Part shown: piece after piece, positions 1 to 7,904 of the stretch
How the letters are laid out: each line of letters begins with the position of its first letter
How positions within the stretch are numbered: the stretch's first letter is position 1
From: Dissophora ornata
Taxonomy: Eukaryota > Mortierellomycota > Mortierellomycetes > Mortierellales > Mortierellaceae
Direction of reading: 5' to 3'
Assembly (NCBI GenBank): GCA_025201705.1
Contig: MU617559.1
Location: 1-10,820 of the forward strand
Length of the DNA: 10,820 bases
Notes under the pieces: model-generated
Told to the model about the DNA's origin: nothing
What the model saw: the letters and a program-made list of their open reading frames with translations, nothing else
Databases searched by the model: none
Position numbers and translations under genes: made by a program

Positions 1-93
1 GTTCCTGTTAAAGACCAGCTGGGCGGTGAGGTCGTTTGTGAGCTTCCACAGCTTTTGCATCTCGCCGTCGTCCACGGTCATTGTGTCAACCAT
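1..93 (-). CDS. 5' end of an unrecognised gene (partial)
   Basis: On the minus strand an ATG at 91-93 opens a frame that stays open to the left edge, exactly 31 codons. The visible residues include GEMQKLWKLTNDLTAQL, an amphipathic helix-like stretch that could begin a coiled coil. A second in-frame ATG lies four codons in (79-81), so either may be the true start. The upstream minus-strand sequence is T-rich, as expected of a fungal 5' leader. I do not recognise the family from this fragment. The gene is in tandem with eEF1B gamma upstream of it. Support is the start context, the absence of stops and protein-like composition; the rest lies outside the window. Confidence 0.5.
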   Translation of the reverse strand, partial: MVDTMTVDDGEMQKLWKLTNDLTAQLVFNRN

Positions 94-662
94 GGAGAGT
101 AAAAATAAAAAGAGAGGCAGTGATCAACAACGGACAAGCAACTGGGTGTCCAACTCTGAGGTATATGGTAGTAGAGAGGTTTGCTGCTTTCTTGATTCTT
201 TTTGTGTGTGTGTGTGTGTGTGTGGATAAGAAAAGGTGCACGGTTGGGTGTGAAATGCAGAAGAGGGGAGAATGAAGAGTGAAGAGGTGTGGAATGAGTT
301 CATTGCCATGCGGTAACAAAGATCTCTTCTTTTTCTTTTCCGTCCTCTCGCCCAGCAGGAAAAGCTTTGCCCTCCCGCAAAGCAGTATATCCACCCAGCC
401 TGCATAAAGTACAAACAGGGGGGGAGTGTGTGGATCCGCGTGCTACCATGACCACCGATTTCCCGTCCATGAGTGGGAAAGAGGGGAGACTTTCTACCAG
501 CAGCTGACATGTTTCTTGACCACAAAGACAGGGGCATCAATGCAAACGCATGGCATCATCATGCTAGGTTCCCGTCAGACATCGGGAACTATACATCTAC
601 CGCACCAACCATGATCCATACGCGTAAAAAAAAAAGCTAATGTGCTCGGTATCTTGGTATTG
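94..662. other. Intergenic region between two tandem minus-strand genes
   Basis: This stretch holds the presumed promoter of the left-edge gene and the distal 3' flank of eEF1B gamma. Apart from the TG microsatellite and a short G-run near 418-424 I see no gene. The open frames across it, for example a minus-strand one at 124-540, are low-complexity and include a translation of the TG repeat. Confidence 0.6.
203..224. repeat. (TG)11 dinucleotide microsatellite
   Basis: Eleven uninterrupted TG units lie about 110 bp upstream of the partial gene at the left edge, probably in its promoter or 5' leader. Such tracts vary in length between strains. Confidence 0.95.
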
Positions 663-676
663 TTTATTTTTTTATT
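663..676 (-). terminator. Poly(A) signals for eEF1B gamma
   Basis: Two TTTATT hexamers on the plus strand (663-668 and 671-676) read AATAAA on the minus strand, 60-75 nt past the eEF1B gamma stop codon. Position and orientation fit a polyadenylation signal. Confidence 0.6.
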
Positions 677-736
677 TGCTGTGATATGATGCAAAAGACC
701 ATTGGTCGCATTCTTGTCTTCATGAAAGGACATGAT

Positions 737-2438
737 TTACTTGAAAACTTTTCCGTCCATGATGGGCTTGCCCTCGACGGAACCCTCCCAGGCAAAGACC
801 TGGTTGATCTTCAGCTTCTCAGCATCATCAACGTTGACCTTGACCCAGTTGTAGGACTCGTAGTCAGCAGCATCGGTGACCTCCTCGATCATCTCCTCGG
901 CGTTGCCACGGACGATGAAGTAACCGGTGATGAAGTTGCTGTTATCCTCACCAGCAACAACCAAGCATCCGAAGGCGTACTTGCGGGCACGCTCGAGACG
1001 GTTCATCAAACCACCAGCCAAGTTGTTGGACATGTACAACTTGGTCAATTCGTCGTTGTACTTGTAGTCGACCTTCCAGATCGAGTAGTCGGCGGTGAGG
1101 TCAATGTTCTCCCAGAGCCACTTCATGGCAGCGGGGGTCTCGTTGTTCGAGTACTGGCGCTTCCACTCGTCAAGGGGCATCTTGGCAGCGGGCAAGAGAT
1201 CCAACTTGGACTTGGGCTTGGGGGCATCCTCGAAGGACTCCTCAGCCTCAGCCTCAGCCTCGGGCTCCTTGGCCTTGGGCTTCTTCTCCTCCTTGGGCTT
1301 CTCCTCCTTGGGCTTCTTCTCCTTGGTCTCCTTCTTGGGGGGAGTGAACTTCATGGCGGTCTCGCACAAGGTGCACTCGCCAGCGATGGCCTTGAAGTTG
1401 GCCTGGTTGGCGATGGTGGTGTACCAGCGGGTGACAGCGGGGAAGCTCTTGCGGAACTCGGCATCGAAGAGGAGCTTGAAGCCGTGGATGAGGGAAGCGG
1501 CGGCAGAGATATCGGCCAAGGTGACGCGCTCACCAACCAAGTAGGTCTTCTTGGTCAAGTGGCGATCGAGGGTGGCGAGCTGGACCTTGAGTCTCTCGAT
1601 GGCCTGGGTCTCGTTGACCTTGTTGTAGGGGATATAGCCCAACATGGGGTACAACCAGTTGCCGAGGGAGGTGACGACCGAGCAGTCGACGAACTGGACC
1701 CACTGCTGGATGTGGGCCTCCTCCGAGTTGGAGCGACCGATCAAGGTGGAGTCACCCTTGAGGTGGGCGACTGTATCCGAGCAAATGAGCAAATGAGCAG
1801 TAAAGGTTAGCGACCAACAGCTCAAACATCCACAGTGTAGAATACGATCGAGGAACGGGGTGGAAGGAGGGCGAGTGGTTTTCAGAAATCAAGTTCTCGA
1901 CACAGTTGATTAAGTCAGGGATAACTGATTAAAAATAAATTCATCATTCACTCGCTCGCTCTCGGTGTTGGACAGGGTGGTGCATAGGACACGATCATGG
2001 GGTTGATATACGTACGGTAGTAGGCAATGGCGCCGGACTCGATGATGATGGTACCATCAGTGCCCTCGAAGGCGGGGACCTATATCACGCACAATTGCTG
2101 TTAGCATTTGCGCCGATTCTGTGTGTGTCGAATATCAGGATCGGCACTGTGCATGCACTGATTGTTTACCTGGGAAGCGCCGAACTTCTCCATCCACTCG
2201 GGGGTCTTGTTGGTGGTGCCCATGACGAACTTGTCATCGACGGTGACCTCGAGGCCGTTGTACTTGGCGACAACGAGGGCCTTGAAGACGCGGGGGTTCT
2301 GGGGGTAGGAGAAGATGGTCTATTCGCGCACATCAGACACACAGAGAGGATGGATTAGTGGGCGGGGATTGTGGACGGGATTGTGGGGAGCCATTTCGGG
2401 CGTGTAGACGGGCTAGAATGACTTACACCGACGGACAT
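737..2438 (-). CDS. EEF1G: Translation elongation factor eEF1B gamma subunit
   Basis: Four exons on the minus strand, 2427-2438, 2170-2319, 2016-2079 and 737-1770, join in frame to 419 aa, the usual family length. Donors are GTAAGT, GTAAAC and GTACGT; acceptors are ATAG, ATAG and ACAG. The protein begins MSVGTIFSYPQNPR. Residues 1 to about 80 are a GST N-terminal fold (KVxPAFEG-like strand, then ESGAIAYY), and about 88-200 a GST C-terminal helical domain. Residues 219-250 are a Lys/Glu/Pro linker with KPKEE repeats. About 260-419 is the EF1G domain, with MPLDEWKRQYSNN, AFGCLVVAG and NQVFAWEGSVEGKPI. In the eEF1B complex gamma scaffolds the alpha/beta nucleotide-exchange subunits that recycle eEF1A-GTP in the cytosol. 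The first coding exon has only four codons, so single-frame gene finding would miss the true start. Residue counts across all three splice phases are consistent. Confidence 0.97.
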
Positions 2439-2600
2439 GGTGATATGTGTTGGGAGAGAGATGGATGGGGAGGAAAGAGAGAAGCGAATAGAACGAAAGC
2501 GAACCCTTTAGAGAAAATCTTTCGTCTCCTGGCGGGGGCCGAAAGGGCAAACAAACAAAAGAACAAAGCCACTCACGGGGCGTTGTGCGATCACATCAAC
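2439..2600 (-). promoter_or_regulatory. Pyrimidine-rich leader and promoter of eEF1B gamma
   Basis: Directly upstream of the ATG the minus strand is a long C/T-rich tract (about 2450-2490) ending in CACATATCACC before the start. CT-rich leaders are common in strongly expressed fungal genes for translation factors. A GTGAGT near 2570-2576 and a CCAG about 50 nt downstream could mark a small 5'-UTR intron, but that is speculative. No clear TATA box is seen. Confidence 0.4.
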
Positions 2601-2828
2601 TGACGACATTATGCTGTGCAACCGAGCGGAAATCATTTACGCGTCAACACTCGACAATGACTCTTTCGAGCATCGCCTCCAGTGACTCTACGGATGCCAT
2701 GGCTGCGCCTGCTGTAAGGTCTTCGCTCGAACACACTGTGGCTAGAATAGCGCCCATCCCGGCTCCTTAGCAGGCTTCTCTATAGACCAAAGACTCATTT
2801 CAAAAGAGAATATCACAATACTTTGTTG

Positions 2829-3472
2829 TTAATACCCTTGCTTACAGAGGCGCAGAAAGACAAGCCTATGCCAATGCGCTGTGCCACCTGCTCCTCGCGG
2901 AACCGCAGCACTGGACGAAGATACACTGACCACAGATGCTTGAACCATCGACATTGGTCTCTTCTTTGTGAACTGCATCTCCTGGTGGAGATTATCAGCT
3001 ATCAGCGAGGATATGCACTTTCTGAAAGTCGTATTCGAGAGATAACTGTCAAGGGTCAGCACTGACTGTGTTTGATGTATGAATAAAGCCAATGAGGATA
3101 TAAAAAAAAAAATCTATACCTTTTGCGCCGAATCTTGAAGGCTTGTCCAATGCATTATGACAATTTCTCGCGTCGTTGCTTGACTCACCACAACTGCCCC
3201 ACGCCTCGGCGTACCGTGGTACGCGTTCTCATTTGCGAGAACTGTAGGACGTTCTCTTGCGAGGTCTCTTGCGTCGACCCTTTCGCTCTGAGACACTCAC
3301 CGCTGCTATCTGAATCATCGAGGACATCCGAGCCCGTCGTCGAACCCTCATCTTCGTCGTGTCTTCTCCTGCTTGGCGGCCGTACTGGTTTCTTGCTGAC
3401 ACTGGGGCGTGTTTCTTGATTGGAATCCTCCTGTTGGTCTTGATAGTGGATATCGCCCTGCCGATTTTGGCG
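2829..3472 (-). CDS. Possible spliced gene of unknown function (5' end not found)
   Basis: Two minus-strand segments join in frame: 3189-3472 and 2829-3045. Between them lies a 143-nt intron with donor GTGAGT (3188-3183), a CTGAC branch-like site and acceptor GACAG ending at 3046. The first segment begins after a GTAG acceptor-like site. It encodes a disordered basic/acidic stretch (RPPSRRRHDEDEGS, then SDVLDDSDSSG) and RTRTTVRRGVGQL. The second encodes TTFRKCISSLIADNL, HQEMQFTKKRPMSMVQAS and a Ser/Gly-rich tail to a TAA at 2829-2831. The helix-loop-helix spacing weakly recalls the start of a histone fold (H3/CENP-A or CENP-S type), but the later histone-fold helices are not readable in this frame. 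I could not find a convincing start codon between here and the PRPP synthetase gene. It may be a real gene, a decayed copy, or chance. Confidence 0.33.
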
Positions 3473-3796
3473 CTACTTTATTGGACTCAAGCTTGATAGA
3501 ACTCAAAGGAGTCTCTTTCGCGTATGTGGATCAACGAGCGCTGACGACGTAGAAACATTCACAGCTGATGACAGAGTCCGATTTGTGAGGCAAATATCAA
3601 ATTTCACGGCATATTGTACGACTGGAGACACTAGGACTGACTTTCGGATAGCGCCTGCTCTTATGGTTTGTAAAGACCACGACCGCGATATGATGAGGCA
3701 TAGTTTGATGATAATATGGAATATATGAGAATCGTCCTTGAGGACGCCGAGAGCCGCGGGCCACGTACTGGTCGTCAAAGTCATATGGAATGCATT
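3473..3796. other. Spacer holding a possible upstream exon
   Basis: This region lies between the PRPP synthetase poly(A) signal and the putative gene below it. A minus-strand frame from the ATG at 3782-3784 stays open to 3503 but its composition is not convincing. A shorter one from 3557 also stays open. Either could hold a 5' exon of the 2829-3472 model, and I cannot choose between them. Confidence 0.3.
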
Positions 3797-3802
3797 TTTA
3801 TT
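3797..3802 (-). terminator. Poly(A) signal for the PRPP synthetase gene
   Basis: TTTATT on plus, AATAAA on minus, about 75 nt past the stop codon at 3876-3878, in the right orientation. Confidence 0.55.
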
Positions 3803-3875
3803 ATTTGTTTGATGTTTGAGTCTTCTCATGAATGGTATTCTCGTTCTAACAGTTGTCATTGATCCTAAACTAACT

Positions 3876-5532
3876 CTACAAGTTCTTAGGAACCTGTGAG
3901 AACAGGTAACTGATACTCTCGCCATTGTGGGTGCGACGGATGGCCTCCGCCAAGGTCGGGCTAATGTCAAGTACAACGAGCTTGGAGCAGAGAGCGCGCT
4001 TCTCCGCAGGGAGAGGATATGTATTGGTGATCACGATCTTGTGAACATTAGTGCACTCCTCGATCTGGCGCAAAGAGTTGCCGCTGAGGATTCCATGCGT
4101 GGCAATGATATAGACCTCCTTGGCACCGTGGCCGACCAAGTTGTCCGCCGCCTCCAAGAAGGAGTGGCATCCATCGATCATGTCATCCTACACGTTTTTT
4201 TTTCAAAGATAAGCTTCGCATTAGTACACAAGGTTCGTAACCGTAAAACCTTCGATGTTCATTGTCTATACATGATACTTACGACGATAAAGCAGACTTT
4301 ATCCTGAACGTCGCCAACAAGAGTCATCAACGAAGTCTCGTCAGCAGCTTCAGGGCGCTGAATCTCGTGGCCAGTCTCGGCATCCACCATGCTATCATCG
4401 TCATCATCCTCCTCCTCCAGTCTGTTGTAGATGTTTTCAGGTTTTGACAGTGAGGAATCAGGGCCATGAGCATGGCCTTTCCTGGACCTGTCCATGTGAA
4501 TCAAGGCGAAGTCAATGTTGAGGCGATCAGCCAACGATGTGACCCTACGATGTTGATTTCAAAGAGTAAAGAGATGGTTACTTCAACAAGACCCTGGCTT
4601 TCCTAAGTGACAGCTAGGATGCGATCGTGAACCGAAATTCGACCATTTACCTCTTGGCTCCACCAGCGTTCTTACTGACGACAACACCGTTCTCCCAGTC
4701 CTCGACATTCTCTTGGATCCACTTGGAAACAGTCGGCTCGGCATAGAGATTATCGACTGGAATGTTGAAGAATCCTTGCATCTGTGAAGCATGCAAGTCC
4801 ATGGTGATGATGTGGTCGACTCCCGAGATCGAAAGAATGTTGGCCACCACTATTTAATGGACAAGGGGCACCGAGAATAAGCATTCTTTGATCCGGTTTT
4901 TTGAAACTACATCGCATCCAATGATGTCCTTAAACAAGATACTTACATTTGGCGGCAATGGCTCCACGGTGCTTCTTCTTCTTGCTTTGCTTCGAGTAAG
5001 GGAAGTACGGGATAACAGCCGTGATGCGCTGGGCCGAGGCACCCTTGCAGGCATTGATCATGATCAAGAGCTCCATCAGCGAGTCGTTGATCTTTGGCGA
5101 ACCAGACTGGATAATGTACACGTCCTCATTACGGACCGAGACACCTATTATGCAGATCGACCAATTGCCCCAAGTGAATGGTGAGCAAGAGTTCTATCCC
5201 AACATCATAGCTCCTACTGTGCTCATCTGCCTGCTCTGGGCGATTCAACATAGTAGACGCACCAATCTCGACCGAAGTCTCCATGTTCTTGAACTGGGAC
5301 AGCTTAACAGCGCTGGGCTCAACGCCGAGGCGGTTAGTGATCAACGCAGTGATCTCAGGATGCGACGATCCGCCGAAAATCTTGGTTCTCCTCACTGCGG
5401 GGACAGGGTAGGGGGGGACGAAAGAAGCCGAGGCAGAGCACAGAAGAGATTAGACGGGTTGGAATGAGTCCACTCGGCGATGCTCGATTGCATGTCAACC
5501 TTCTTCTGCCAGGTGCATTCAGTCACCATACT
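3876..5532 (-). CDS. PRS: Ribose-phosphate pyrophosphokinase (PRPP synthetase) family, Prs1-like subunit
   Basis: Six minus-strand exons (base 5532; 5263-5394; 4947-5144; 4651-4849; 4283-4544; 3876-4187) give a 367-aa protein. Family enzymes convert ribose 5-phosphate and ATP to PRPP for nucleotide, His and Trp synthesis in the cytosol. Visible hallmarks are [14 protein letters not shown] at the N terminus, VIQSGSP-like [11 protein letters not shown], the signature [16 protein letters not shown] (128-143), KNAGGAKR, and the C-terminal [18 protein letters not shown]. The protein is about 50 aa longer than the usual 318. The extra residues (about 200-246) form an acidic loop with LEEEDDDDD, placed like the non-homologous regions of yeast Prs1/Prs5. 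Two active-site positions deviate: the flexible-loop Lys (human K194) is Met194, and the ribose-5-phosphate loop DxxDTxGT reads DDMIDGCHS (265-273). I infer a Prs1-type partner subunit rather than a self-sufficient enzyme. The start ATG appears split A|TG by a 137-nt intron. Introns: 5395-5531, 5145-5262, 4850-4946, 4545-4650 and 4188-4282. Confidence 0.93.
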
Positions 5533-5713
5533 TGTTTCCTTTAGTTCCGACACCTTGTAGGAGATATGGGGGGAAGATCAGGGTAGCTGTGTTTAGAGCA
5601 AAGGGAGGCCGACGACACTCACGACACAACTGGGGAATGGAGGAGAAGAGTGGGGAGGGTGGGAAAGCAAAGGCAAGTCCGCTTTCATGTGCGGCGAAAG
5701 CACATTTTGTATC

Positions 5714-5747
5714 AAAAAAAAATAAAAAATAAAACTTTTTTGTTTTT
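5714..5747. promoter_or_regulatory. Poly(dA:dT) tract in the PRS upstream region
   Basis: An A-rich run followed by a T-run lies about 180-215 bp upstream of the PRPP synthetase start. Poly(dA:dT) tracts commonly exclude nucleosomes in fungal promoters. The rest of 5533-6016 shows no gene; it holds this promoter and the 3' flank of the FYRN/FYRC gene. Confidence 0.4.
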
Positions 5748-6016
5748 GCGCCTGTGAAAAAGGGGCCGTCACGGGCCATGTTGCAAAAAAGAGGCCATCC
5801 GCGAATCCCTGCCGCATGTGGTGACAGCAGTGGTCGCACTGACCTCGAAACAACCTGTCCGAGGCTTATCATAGAGGCCGTTGACCCCTGGACCCATCGC
5901 ATCGCCGGCTGTCATGACACAATGACACGAACGGTATAGAGTCGCCAGAATGCAGGGTGGTTGTGTGTATATATATTCATTGGTGCTGACATGCACTTCA
6001 TCTGAGCTAGGATATC

Positions 6017-7417
6017 TTACGCGCTCCCGTCCTCAGAGCCACTCTCAGAGTCACTCGCCTCGAACTCCGCCTTGGATGCCGCCACCAGCTTGGCTCGTTC
6101 GTCTGCCTGCACCTCGGCTAAGATTGCCTCATATTCCTGGTACCCCTCGAGATCCTCGATCATCTTCTGCGTAATCGGGTCCGAGAAGCCGAAAAACAGC
6201 GGTCCACTGATCCTGGTGCCTTTTGAATAACTAGCTAGACAAGCCTTCGTCCATGGAAGGGTCGGGGAGCTTCCCTCATACACCTTCCCACCTGCAGATT
6301 CGATAATAAAAAGAGGTCCATCCGGGCCTTCCTTGATTTCCATCATGTAGCGTTCCCGAAAGTGAAACTTTTCTGCCTTGTAGCCGATTGGGTATGGATG
6401 CCGAAATAAACTCTATTTCAGAGGTGAAACATGGAGCTGATGGTCAATGCCCTGCGTCCAATGTGGCGACGAATAGCAGAATATAGGCGTTGCTGGGCTA
6501 CGCTCAACTCACCCCTTTTCCACTCCAGTATCTCAGTCTGTTTTCTTTTCCCTTGTACAGTTTTCCAACATCCCATATTGTGGTCGCGATGCTTCCTATT
6601 GAGTTACGAAGGTGTCAGTAGGGCCGCTGAGAATGAAAAGGCTGCGGCTGTTGTTCTGTCATTGCGGCTGTTGTTCTGTCATTGCGGCTGTTCACTTGCC
6701 AAGTGTTAACGGTGCGCCAGAGCATGGGATGTCGGTCTCGACAGTAAATCCTGTAGTTTGTTTCCTGCCCTTCCACCTCGCTTTTTTCGAGTACGAACCT
6801 AGTTGGTCCGGTGGCAGTGTGCTCTTCTCATTCTGACCTCTCTCGTTCAAAGCATGTTCCAGTCCGTTTTCGAGCGCTTCAATGTCGACATTGTGCAGTA
6901 TCGCCGACTCTCCCCGTATCCTCTTTGACGACCGTGTCTGCACGGGTGTATATATCATTTTAATACCCTTGTGCCGCCGGGAGCGAGGTTTGGGCCCGCT
7001 ATCCCCTGTATACTCTTCATCGTCCAAATCCTTCACCTTTGGGGGTTTGGAAGACGTTGGGAATTGACTCCGGACCGATATTGGATTGAGGCCCAGTTCC
7101 ATCATCATTTGCTGGTTCCTCAGGATATTGCGTTGTCGCTGAGTTTCGTAATCGACTTCCTCTTCCTCCTGTACCTCGGGCTCACTTTCTTCTTCCTGTT
7201 CATCACCTGACTGGGCATCTTCGTCTCTGTTGTTACTGTCCTCGCTTTCTTCATCCTCTGATGATATGTCTCCGTATCCCCGCTTCACTGACTGTACGCT
7301 CTTTGCGTCTGATGAAGGTTTTTCATCTCGAGCTTCCTGCGAAACATTCAGTGAACCGCCAAGGTTCTTGTCGCCAATGATCTCGAGCGAGGTGACTGTC
7401 CGCTCGATGAGTTCCAT
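6017..7417 (-). CDS. FYRN/FYRC-domain protein (TBRG1-like)
   Basis: Three minus-strand exons (6700-7417, 6513-6595, 6017-6412) give 398 aa. An in-frame TGA lies just upstream of the ATG. Residues 1-90 are disordered and become very acidic (ISSEDEESEDSN, then EVQEEEEVDYE). Residues 90-110 form a helix with RQRNILRNQQMMMELGL. A basic segment follows (SRRHKGIKM, later SKKARWKGRK). The FYRN part runs from about 236 (PLTLGSIATTIWDVGKLY, then HPYPIGYKAEKF at 272-283). FYRC follows with GPLFIIE, SSPTLPWTKAC and RISGPLFFGFSDPITQKMIE (about 299-353). The tail is acidic and Ser-rich. FYRN and FYRC fold together and occur in chromatin proteins such as KMT2/trithorax and TBRG1, so a nuclear role is likely. 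There is no SET domain or PHD finger here. Intron 1 can be read as GC-AG (6699-6596) or GT-AG (6695-6592); intron 2 is 6512-6413 with donor GTGAGT. The gene is divergent from the fucosyltransferase relic. Confidence 0.85.
6643..6692. repeat. 20-bp tandem repeat, 2.5 copies, in an intron
   Basis: The unit TGCGGCTGTTGTTCTGTCAT occurs twice and is followed by a third partial copy. The unit length is not a multiple of three. The array falls inside the first intron of the FYRN/FYRC gene, so copy changes would alter intron length only. It begins a few bases inside the 5' splice site. Confidence 0.92.
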
Positions 7418-7904
7418 GGATGTGCTGAATCACTGAATTGCTGGTCGGTGGTTGTTATGATGTTGTGTGAAAACAAAACAGGATCGTACCCCCCGAGCAG
7501 TGACTGGTGCACGACGCGTCTTCAGCCAGCCAATCAACGTGCATTATCGATAAAAACGGCCAACGTGCCTCAGCTTGACTCGGCAACAAGAACAAGATCG
7601 TTGAGGCGTTGGCTACGATGGTGAGGGCAACAGGACTAGAGTGGCGGCGACATAGATGATGCTGGTGGGGTTGAAGGAACTACGCCTTAAGATCTGGAAT
7701 GAGACCCGATAGACAGACTACAGAATACAGGCAAAAAGAAAAAGAACAAAGTTAATGGCAAGGAAAAGTGTGAATCCGCCTCTTTCCATCTTCTGCGACT
7801 CAATTCATCCACGGCCTTCTTTCAATAACCGACAAATACACAAAGCCGGATAAAATGGCAAACAGAGCATCAGATTAAGTCGAGCACCTCTTGGACCCGA
7901 ATCT
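7418..7904. other. Divergent intergenic region
   Basis: This stretch lies between the FYRN/FYRC gene (leftward) and the fucosyltransferase relic (rightward), so it should hold the FYRN/FYRC promoter and any remaining promoter of the relic. I see no convincing TATA box, RNA gene or open frame. An A-rich purine stretch lies near 7732-7750. Confidence 0.5.

Noticed and set aside
124..540. Minus-strand frame of 138 codons upstream of the left-edge gene
   Set aside because: It translates the TG microsatellite into His-Thr repeats, resembles no family and has no supporting splice or start context.
686..1810. A 374-codon plus-strand open frame opposite eEF1B gamma, rich in Leu and Gly
   Set aside because: It is the antisense shadow of the large eEF1B gamma exon. 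Its LGLLL runs are the complement of the Lys/Glu/Pro/Ala linker, and the sense protein is unmistakable.
3420..3560. Plus-strand residues resembling a retroelement aspartic-protease region (LLDSSLIELKG)
   Set aside because: The match is a few residues long, lacks the DTG/DSG motif and hits stops at once. The minus strand gives better splice signals and composition.
5395..5531. Minus-strand ATG at 5529 opening about 46 codons upstream of the PRS frame
   Set aside because: It is in a different frame from PRS and ends in TGA exactly at the acceptor. It lies in the proposed first intron and has no family resemblance.
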